Translations under genes and position numbers: made by a program | Assembly (NCBI GenBank): GCA_964555675.1 | Contig: CAZKTU010000152.1 | Location: forward strand, 1-15,517 | Direction: 5' to 3' | DNA length: 15,517 nt | Source: CAIWXH01 sp964555675 | Lineage (GTDB): Bacteria > Chloroflexota > Chloroflexia > Chloroflexales > Chloroflexaceae | Notes under the pieces: generated by a model | Databases searched by the model: none | What the model saw: only the letters and a program-made list of their open reading frames with translations | What the model was told of the DNA's origin: nothing | Shown: positions 8,168 through 15,517 of the stretch, piece after piece | Layout: every line of letters starts with the position of its first letter | How positions within the stretch are numbered: position 1 is the stretch's first letter

Positions 8168-11100
8168 ATGCCCTCCCCTACGCTACATTCGGTAGGTCTG
8201 TTCGTGAAGCGCCGGCGCCGGCTCCTCTTCAACCTGTTCGTGATCCTGGCGACCGTGCTGACCCTCTTCCCCAAGGCGCGGCCCGCCTATGCCGCCGCCG
8301 CTACCAGCGTGAAGCCATCCACCGTCGCGCAAAATACGGGCAACATCGACCCCTGCGACCTCATTCCGATCCCGCCCGGTAGCTTCTGTGGCTCGCCGTA
8401 CCCACCGGCGGAGCTGCTGTACTTGGGGTACGGCGGCTCGTACGGGAGCACCCCGGCCCAGGTCGCCTCGCTGCGCGCGCTCGAGAACCAGGCCGTCGCG
8501 ATCGTCCTCGAGCTGCATAAGCTCCCGGCCGAGGATGCTGCCGCCGTGCGCACCTGGGGTCGCGACGATGTCATGGCCCAGCTCTATCTCCTGCTGGTCA
8601 GTGCCATCAAAACCGACGCCGCCGAGCGCACGGCCGACCAGCAGAATGCGGTCGACTGGATCGCCGCGATGGCGCAGCGCCAGAACGTGGAATCGGCCGT
8701 GAACGCGGCCCGCGAGTACGTCAAATGGGCCGGCCTCGGACGCCTTCAGTTCGACTCGCTGATGAGCACCAACCCGACGAAGGCGCAGATCGAGGCGTTC
8801 CTGTCCGGCCCGGTCGTGAACTACGACTTCCCCGCTGGCAATGCGCCTGGCATTTCAACCGAGGGCTGGTGCATCTACCGCTCGCCCGCGCCGTACGAGA
8901 GCGAGTACACGGGCTACAACAATCCGCTCTGCAGCGGCCCGGTGCTTGGGTTCATCCTCCCGCCCACGCCCTCCTACGACGAGTTCGTGAAATGGGGCAC
9001 GGCGAAAGCCCACTATTCCCTGTTGAGCAGCGGAGGGTTCCAATCCCGGATTAACAACCTGGGCATTGCCCTGGGCGTCGCAGTGCCCCTGTCTGCCGTG
9101 ATCAGTAGCTCGGCACTCTATGCGGCTGCCGTGATCCAGGCGGCCTATATCAACGCAGCGGCGATCGAGGCGGTGGAGCTTGCGCTTAACGCAAGCACCA
9201 GGACCGTCAGCGTGGCTTCACAGGCCGCCAATGTCTTCAGAATCGTCGGCGCCTTCTCACTCGCCATTACGTTGATTGCCGCCATCGCCACCGCGGTCCT
9301 TGTGGGCATCAACGTGACCGACGCGGCCAACCTGCCAGGCAAGCTCGCGACGTTGGTCGACACGGCCAGGACAACCACGCCCGACGTCACGACCCTGATC
9401 GACGACACTGACTCGACGACGACATTGCTCACCCTGTTCGCCGGCGCCACCACACCGGAGCCCTCGCTCAATAGCTGCGACAACACGAACATTATTCCGG
9501 GCATGTACACGCTGACGATTATCGGCACCGACCAGACAAGCCTGGTCAGCAACGCCTTATGCCTGAACCCCACCCGCATCCCGTCGGCCAGCGACACCGA
9601 CCCGCAGTTCATCGTGAAGAACGCCGCCGGCGTCGAGACGCTCGTCCCCTCTATTACCCTGAAGGACAGCGCTTCCGGCGCGGGGACGGTCGTCCGGATG
9701 AGCGGCAACTGGTTCGTGACGCAGAGCAACGGCACGACGATCCAGACCCTGCGCATCGGCTACACCGACTGGGACGGCAACGCGCAGAACGCCTGGTTGA
9801 TCGGCGGCACGGACAGCGGCTATTCATTCCTCACCTTCTCGTTCCCAGACGACACCAGTACGACGATCAGCCCCGAGACGTGCCTCACGGACGGTTTCTG
9901 CGGGCTCAGCACGTCGATCGAGTACATCGGCACCGACGGCCAGCACTACTCGGCACGACTGCGCGGCTTCCAGGCGGCGACCGGTACGCCCACCGTCACC
10001 GGCGCGGCCGAGGGAAACCCGGCCACCCTCGAGGCCAACGGCTTCGCGCCAGGCGGTGCGGTTGAACCGGTCAGCTACCGCTGGAGCTTCAAGGGAACCG
10101 ACTGCGCCCTGGTCATCGGCCTCCCCTGCTCGGAGCTCGCCAGCCTCACCGGCTCCACGGTAAGCTACACCTGGAATGCCGGCGGGACCTACCAGGTCGA
10201 TCTGACCGCCACTGATGCGGTCGGTGCGCAGGCGACGACCACCCTGCAGGTGCCCGTTCAGTCGCTGCCGCCCACCTTCGCGCTCGCCCCCGACTGCGCG
10301 ACGAGCCCAAATACGCCGTGCAACAGCTGGAGCGGAAACCCGGGGAGCAGTGTCGCCGTCCGGGGCACCATGTGGTACGCCGGCAGCGCGAGCCGGTTCC
10401 AGGTCACGGTGGACTGGGGCGACGGCACGACGTCCTTCGCGACGATCGGCAGCGACGGCTCGGTCGGCACCATCCCCCCCGGCGGCGTCAGCCCATTCAC
10501 CATCACCAGGGTGCCGGGCGAGCTGGCCTACACCATCCTTGCCCCGTACACTTACACCAGCCCGGGCGTCTACAACGGCACAATCACCGTGAGGGAGATC
10601 GTGGGCCTGTTCGGCGACGGCGGCACGGTGACCCGGCCCTTCACCTTCGACCTGATGGGCCAGCAGAGCATCGAGTTCCCGCTAATTATTAGCGGTCGCA
10701 GCTATGGCGAAGTCTTCACGGTTGGGGCCCTGGGTGGCGGGTCGGGCCAGCCGGTGACCTTCTCGGCCGTAGGCGTATGCACGCTCTCGAACAGCAGCGG
10801 GGAACCGGACGCCGGGAGCGCCACGGTGACGGTGAGCGGCGTGGGCGACTGCGAGATCACCGCCCGCCAGGCCGGTAGCGCGGGATACAATCCCGCCCCG
10901 CCGGTCACGCGCCGCTTCTTCAGCGTGCCGGCCCAGCTGACGGTCACCGCCCCCAGCGCAACCCTCGTCTACGGCCAGCCGGCACCCGCGCTCACGCCCA
11001 GCTACAGCGGCTTCAAGCTGAGCGACACAGCGAGCAGCCTGACCACGCCCGCGAGCTGCACCGTCGCACCGAATACCGGCGGAGTCGGGACCTACGCCAC

Positions 11101-12514
11101 CAGCTGCTCGGGCGCGGCCGGGGCCAACTACAGCTTCGACTACGTGCCCGGCACCCTGACCATCAACCAGGCGCCGCTGACGATCACCGCCAACGACAAG
11201 AGCATGACCTATGGCGGCTCGGTGCCCGCCTTCGACGCCCAGCTGAGCGGCCTCGTCAACGGCGAAACCAGCGCCGTGGTCAGCGGGCTGAGCTGCAGCG
11301 CCACCGACGGCAGCGGCCAGCCCATTCGCAGCAACACGCCCGTCGGTACCTACCCGATCACCTGCTCGGGCGCGGCTGCGCCGAACTACAGCCTCAGCTA
11401 TACGCCGGGCACGCTGACCATCGCCAAGGCGAGCACGACCACGGCGCTGAGCGCGTCGCCGAGCGCCTCGGTGTTCGGCCAGCCGGTGACCTTCACCGCC
11501 GCCGTCGCGCTCGTAAGCCCGGGCAGCGGCCAGCCCGGCGGGACGGTCAGCTTTATGGACGGCACGACGCCGATCGCGGGCTGCGCCGACCGGCCGCTCG
11601 ATGCGAGCGGGATCGCGACCTGCACCACCGCCGCCCTGGGTGTCGCGACGCACGCCATCAGCGCGACCTACAGCGGCGACAGCAGCTTTGCCGGCGCGGC
11701 GGCCAGCCTCAACCACACCGTCGCCGCCGTAGTCGCCGTCCGCCGCGCCCCCACCCTCAACAGCGGCTCGCGCGTCGAGGGCGCGCTCTGGCTGCTGAGC
11801 GGCGAGGCCGTGACCATCAACGGCGGCGCGGTCGCCGGCGACCTGCTCGTGCCGGGCAGCCCGACCGTGGTGCGCAACAGCGGGACGATCGGGTCGACGG
11901 TGGCCGGCAGCGGCAGCGCGACGCCCAGCGGCTACCTGCTGACGCTCAACGGCGGCGCGAACGTGACGCGGCTGCTCACCCGCACCGACGCGGTGGCGCT
12001 GCCGAGCGTACCGAGCGTGCCGGCCCCGACGGGCACGCGCCTTGTGCAGGTCAACAGGCCGGGCCAGGCGCTCGGCGACCCGGCGACCATCCGCAACCTG
12101 ACCCTCAACGGCGGCGCAGGGGCGGTGAGTCTGCCGGCGGGCACCTACGGTCGGCTGACCGCCAACAGCGGGACGTCGTTCGTGCTGGGCGTGCCCAACG
12201 CCACGACGCCGAGCGTCTACAACCTGCAAGGGCTGACGCTCAACGGCGGCCAGGTGACGGTGGTCGGGCCGGTGATCATCAACCTGGCGAGCGGGTTCAC
12301 GCTGAACAGCGGCGCGCGTATGGGCGGGCCGGCGAGCGGGCTGGAGGTGAATGTGGCGAGCGGCGCGGTGCAGTTGAACGGCGTCACCGCGTTCTACGGC
12401 ACGCTGCGGGCGCCGACGAGCCTGGTAACGCTGAACAGCGGCGCTCGGCTGGAGGGCATGCTCTTCGCCGACCGCCTGGTACTGAACGGTGGCACGGTGC
12501 GCACCACGCCGTAG
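8168..12514 (+). CDS. large secreted protein with PKD, MBG, Ig-like domains and LNGG/LNSG repeats
   Basis: About 1448 residues (numbering here counts from the GTG at 8165). AAGGAG at 8153-8158 fits either this GTG or the ATG at 8168; the ATG is preferred. Residues 15-44 are a signal peptide (KRRRR, hydrophobic core, cleavage near AYA43). Residues 60-430 are not recognised; they are helix-rich and hold hydrophobic stretches at about 299-330 and 358-383. A second unrecognised part follows (435-605), then a PKD-like domain (about 612-698), a second with VTVDWGDGTTSF and YTYTSPGVYNGTITV (about 722-830), two MBG-like domains with paired cysteines (about 923-1000 and 1002-1086), and a bacterial Ig-like domain (about 1089-1187). 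Residues 1195-1449 carry about eleven LNGG/LNSG-type repeats, probably a beta-helix. No LPXTG, PEP-CTERM or C-terminal anchor is visible. A cell-surface or matrix role, perhaps adhesion, is inferred. Confidence 0.85.
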   Translation: MPSPTLHSVGLFVKRRRRLLFNLFVILATVLTLFPKARPAYAAAATSVKPSTVAQNTGNIDPCDLIPIPPGSFCGSPYPPAELLYLGYGGSYGSTPAQVASLRALENQAVAIVLELHKLPAEDAAAVRTWGRDDVMAQLYLLLVSAIKTDAAERTADQQNAVDWIAAMAQRQNVESAVNAAREYVKWAGLGRLQFDSLMSTNPTKAQIEAFLSGPVVNYDFPAGNAPGISTEGWCIYRSPAPYESEYTGYNNPLCSGPVLGFILPPTPSYDEFVKWGTAKAHYSLLSSGGFQSRINNLGIALGVAVPLSAVISSSALYAAAVIQAAYINAAAIEAVELALNASTRTVSVASQAANVFRIVGAFSLAITLIAAIATAVLVGINVTDAANLPGKLATLVDTARTTTPDVTTLIDDTDSTTTLLTLFAGATTPEPSLNSCDNTNIIPGMYTLTIIGTDQTSLVSNALCLNPTRIPSASDTDPQFIVKNAAGVETLVPSITLKDSASGAGTVVRMSGNWFVTQSNGTTIQTLRIGYTDWDGNAQNAWLIGGTDSGYSFLTFSFPDDTSTTISPETCLTDGFCGLSTSIEYIGTDGQHYSARLRGFQAATGTPTVTGAAEGNPATLEANGFAPGGAVEPVSYRWSFKGTDCALVIGLPCSELASLTGSTVSYTWNAGGTYQVDLTATDAVGAQATTTLQVPVQSLPPTFALAPDCATSPNTPCNSWSGNPGSSVAVRGTMWYAGSASRFQVTVDWGDGTTSFATIGSDGSVGTIPPGGVSPFTITRVPGELAYTILAPYTYTSPGVYNGTITVREIVGLFGDGGTVTRPFTFDLMGQQSIEFPLIISGRSYGEVFTVGALGGGSGQPVTFSAVGVCTLSNSSGEPDAGSATVTVSGVGDCEITARQAGSAGYNPAPPVTRRFFSVPAQLTVTAPSATLVYGQPAPALTPSYSGFKLSDTASSLTTPASCTVAPNTGGVGTYATSCSGAAGANYSFDYVPGTLTINQAPLTITANDKSMTYGGSVPAFDAQLSGLVNGETSAVVSGLSCSATDGSGQPIRSNTPVGTYPITCSGAAAPNYSLSYTPGTLTIAKASTTTALSASPSASVFGQPVTFTAAVALVSPGSGQPGGTVSFMDGTTPIAGCADRPLDASGIATCTTAALGVATHAISATYSGDSSFAGAAASLNHTVAAVVAVRRAPTLNSGSRVEGALWLLSGEAVTINGGAVAGDLLVPGSPTVVRNSGTIGSTVAGSGSATPSGYLLTLNGGANVTRLLTRTDAVALPSVPSVPAPTGTRLVQVNRPGQALGDPATIRNLTLNGGAGAVSLPAGTYGRLTANSGTSFVLGVPNATTPSVYNLQGLTLNGGQVTVVGPVIINLASGFTLNSGARMGGPASGLEVNVASGAVQLNGVTAFYGTLRAPTSLVTLNSGARLEGMLFADRLVLNGGTVRTTP

Positions 12515-12524
12515 CCCCACCGGA

Positions 12525-12622
12525 CATCACGAAGCGGGGGCCCGCCCAGCAGCCCGGCCGCGCGTCAGCTCAGGCGCAAAAAAAGGTGGGCCCGAGGGCG
12601 GAGCAAGTCGGGGGCCAGCCCC
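12525..12622. repeat. structured tandem repeat, copy 1 (degenerate)
   Basis: The first copy of a roughly 100-bp unit that recurs 177 bp later without insertions or deletions up to the end of the unit. Its first stem is decayed, but the second stem (12569-12575 with 12590-12596, one mismatch, 14-nt loop) is kept. It ends in the conserved gcaagtcggg block. It starts 11 bp past the stop of the secreted-protein gene. Confidence 0.65.
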
Positions 12623-12656
12623 AATCCCCGTCCGCGAAGCCGGCAGCGCGGCAGCG

Positions 12657-12666
12657 NNNNNNNNNN
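12657..12666. other. assembly gap (10 N)
   Basis: Ten undetermined bases. A run of exactly ten is commonly a placeholder, so the true distance between the flanks is unknown. It touches a strong palindrome, which may have caused the break. Confidence 0.95.
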
Positions 12667-12667
12667 G

Positions 12668-12687
12668 GGCGTGGGGGCCCCCACGCC
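12668..12687. repeat. 20-bp perfect palindrome at the gap edge
   Basis: Ten bases (ggcgtggggg) are followed at once by their reverse complement, with no loop. It starts one base after the N run. It could be a real extrusion-prone site or a product of sequence joining at the gap. Confidence 0.6.
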
Positions 12688-12701
12688 GTCGCCTCCGCGG
12701 C

Positions 12702-12799
12702 CATCACGAAGCGCGGCCCGGCAGCAGTGCCGGGCCGCGCTTCGTCTCAGGCTCAACACGAGGTGCGCCTGAGCGCGGATCAAGTCGGGAGCCTGCCCG
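12702..12799. repeat. structured tandem repeat, copy 2, with perfect 17-bp hairpin
   Basis: The second and better-formed copy of the unit. Positions 12707-12723 and 12728-12744 form a perfect 17-bp stem with loop GCAG; a second stem (12746-12752 with 12767-12773) again has a 14-nt loop. The unit ends in gatcaagtcggg. The large hairpin lies between convergent genes and could stop transcription from both sides, though it lacks a U-run on either strand. Confidence 0.7.
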
Positions 12800-12866
12800 G
12801 CCGCCATCTGGACGAGCACCGTCGTCAGCTGCGTGTCAAGATAGTGGGCTACAAGCTCCGCTGAAG

Positions 12867-12883
12867 TGGTAGGGTCAGGCCCT
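12867..12883 (-). repeat. short hairpin abutting the isocitrate dehydrogenase stop codon
   Basis: A 4-bp stem (aggg / ccct, 5-nt loop, 12871-12883) touches the TAG stop of the isocitrate dehydrogenase gene, and TGGTAGGGTC (12867-12876) repeats the motif seen past the alpha-glucosidase gene at 4-13. The stem alone is weak; the shared position after minus-strand genes is the reason to list it. Confidence 0.35.
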
Positions 12884-14698
<1,815 letters not shown>

Positions 14699-14853
14699 CC
14701 TAGGTGTTCCTCCAGTATCCGGCTCCGCTTCCAGAGCGCGAGGGGCTCCGCAAGGGCAGCATGCAGGAGGTCAGCGGCGCGAGGAGCGGGGGAGCCTGCC
14801 CGAGCGCCGAGCGCCCGATCGCGTGCGGTCCGCCCTCTGCTTCCTGCAAACCT

Positions 14854-14872
14854 GCTCGGCGGAGCGCCGAGC
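14854..14872. repeat. hairpin in the isocitrate dehydrogenase leader
   Basis: A perfect 8-bp stem (gctcggcg / cgccgagc, 3-nt loop) soon after the proposed transcription start. Part of it, GAGCGCCGAGCGCC (14862-14875), also occurs at 14802-14815. The remainder of the leader (14714-14890) shows no riboswitch that I recognise. Confidence 0.45.
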
Positions 14873-14890
14873 GCCTGGAGATCCGGCCAT

Positions 14891-14896
14891 ATTATA
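14891..14896 (-). promoter_or_regulatory. possible -10 box of the isocitrate dehydrogenase promoter
   Basis: TATAAT on the minus strand is a perfect -10 in otherwise GC-rich DNA. The best -35 at normal spacing (TGCAAA, 18-base spacer) matches only 3 of 6, which would fit an activator-dependent promoter. The leader would be about 185 nt. Confidence 0.45.
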
Positions 14897-14908
14897 GCGC
14901 ATCTGTGG

Positions 14909-14952
14909 CCATTGTTTGCACCCCACGGCGCAGGTTACTCCATTGTTATGCA
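14909..14952. repeat. paired direct repeats upstream of the isocitrate dehydrogenase -10
   Basis: CCATTGTTTGCA (14909-14920) and CCATTGTTATGCA (14940-14952) are near-identical and start 31 bp apart, about three helical turns. The first covers the expected -35 position of the minus-strand promoter, so they could bind a regulator. Confidence 0.4.
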
Positions 14953-15095
14953 CAGGGCCGGCGCCGCGCGGGGCGGGCTGCTCGGGGTTGTGAGGAGGAG
15001 AGCACCGCGAGCAGTGGCGCAGCGCGCCCCTCGGGCGTACGCCGCGGCGTATGGCATAAGCCCGCCGCCCCGCCGCCAAGCACAAGCGCAATTAA

Positions 15096-15109
15096 GGCTT
15101 TGCAAAGCC
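15096..15109. promoter_or_regulatory. 14-bp palindrome upstream of the nuoA promoter
   Basis: GGCTTTGCAAAGCC is a perfect palindrome ending 21 bp before the -35 box, where class-I activators often bind. The regulator is unknown. Confidence 0.4.
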
Positions 15110-15130
15110 CTTGTTGATGGTTCGTTCGCG

Positions 15131-15158
15131 TTGACACAAGTTTAATCATGGGTATAAT
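15131..15158 (+). promoter_or_regulatory. consensus sigma-70-type promoter of nuoA
   Basis: TTGACA (15131-15136) and TATAAT (15153-15158) both match the consensus fully, with a 16-base spacer. Transcription should start near 15165 and give a leader of about 127 nt before nuoA. The rest of the 14699-15291 intergenic stretch holds no credible gene. Confidence 0.85.
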
Positions 15159-15255
15159 TCCAGCTGCAAGCCTGAGCACATGCCCACGCTATCACCGGCC
15201 TTGACACCCTGCCGGATGTCGAACGGCCAGCACGAGCGTCTTGCGCGTCGTCGCG

Positions 15256-15284
15256 CCTCCAGCGCCCGCCGCGCCGCCTGGAGG
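15256..15284 (+). promoter_or_regulatory. hairpin that can hide the nuoA ribosome site
   Basis: CCTCCAG (15256-15262) pairs perfectly with CTGGAGG (15278-15284), which contains the only ribosome site of nuoA, 7 bases before the ATG. The loop is 15 nt. Such a stem could limit translation until opened; whether it is regulated cannot be seen. Confidence 0.45.
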
Positions 15285-15291
15285 GTCTCCT

Positions 15292-15517
15292 ATGCTCGGT
15301 TCCTTCCTGCCCATCCTCGTCCTCTTCTTGATCGCCACCTTCATCGCCGTGTTCGTGATCACCGCCTCGGCGCTGCTCGGCCCCCGCAAGAGTTCGGCCC
15401 GCAAGCTAGCGCCGTACGAGTCGGGCATGGAGCCGATCGGCGCGGCCATCCGCCGCATCCCGGTGAAGTTCTATGTCGTGGCGATGCTCTTTATCGTCTT
15501 CGATATCGAGGTCGTCT
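15292..15517 (+). CDS. nuoA: NADH-quinone oxidoreductase subunit A (partial, runs off window)
   Basis: The first 75 residues of NuoA (NdhC/ND3), a small membrane subunit of respiratory complex I, which passes electrons from NADH or a related donor to quinone while pumping protons. Residues 4-28 are the first membrane helix. The family signatures follow: YESGMEPIG (42-50), in the loop that changes between active and resting states in known complex I, and KFYVVAMLFIVFDIEVV (59-75), the start of the second helix. The frame is open to the window end; about 40-60 more residues are expected. The ATG is supported by GGAGG ending 7 bases before it. It is probably the first gene of a nuo operon continuing to the right, as in many bacteria. 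Confidence 0.93.
   Translation, partial: MLGSFLPILVLFLIATFIAVFVITASALLGPRKSSARKLAPYESGMEPIGAAIRRIPVKFYVVAMLFIVFDIEVV

Noticed and set aside
10682..12520. A 612-codon open frame on the minus strand
   Set aside because: It is antisense to the repeat-rich end of the large secreted protein. The translation is mostly Ala, Arg and Gly without any recognisable motif.
12707..12744. A classical intrinsic terminator
   Set aside because: The stem is strong, but no T-run follows on either strand; it is listed as part of the repeat instead.
12489..12872. A plus-strand frame across the gap with a repeated protein pattern
   Set aside because: The repeated residues come from the tandem DNA repeat, and the frame passes through N bases. 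There is no independent sign of coding.

Overview
The window is GC-rich bacterial DNA and carries eight complete protein genes, one small protein gene and the start of a tenth gene. The genus cannot be read from it. Several traits together suggest a Chloroflexota genome (Chloroflexia-like): a rhizobial-type agl sugar operon with a LacI-family regulator, an NADP isocitrate dehydrogenase of bacterial/cyanobacterial type with extra C-terminal domains, a large secreted MBG/PKD/Ig-like protein, and an Ndh/Nuo-type complex I gene. That assignment is an inference. A run of ten N (12657-12666) marks an assembly gap.

Positions 1-7736, all minus strand: an alpha-glucoside utilisation locus read right to left. 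Next to a MetX-like alpha/beta hydrolase (6699-7736) lies a LacI-family regulator (5614-6621). It is followed by a sugar ABC importer, namely a lipoprotein binding protein (3976-5328) and two permeases (2749-3891 and 1826-2749), and then a GH13 alpha-glucosidase (37-1728). The order regulator-E-F-G-A matches the rhizobial agl operon, but no ABC ATPase gene is inside the window. Four copies of the palindrome TGGAA-N4-TTCCA, two before the binding-protein gene and two before the regulator gene, are very probably the regulator's operators. They imply repression of the importer plus autoregulation.

Positions 7737-8164: a short divergent region with four 11-bp tandem repeats, then a 72-residue small protein gene on the plus strand.

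Positions 8165-12514: a 1449-residue secreted protein. It has a signal peptide, an unrecognised N-terminal region with two long hydrophobic segments, PKD-like domains, two MBG-like domains, one bacterial Ig-like domain and a C-terminal array of LNGG/LNSG repeats that looks like a beta-helix.

Positions 12515-12883: a convergent intergenic region with two diverged tandem copies of a structured repeat of about 100 bp, strong palindromes and the assembly gap.

Positions 12884-15517: an isocitrate dehydrogenase fused to two CBS domains (minus strand), a 593-bp divergent intergenic region, and the start of nuoA (plus strand) behind a consensus sigma-70-type promoter. The TCA-cycle enzyme and complex I are thus divergent neighbours. 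The CBS pair suggests that isocitrate oxidation responds to adenylate levels. The most unusual items are this fusion, the architecture of the large secreted protein, and the structured repeat.
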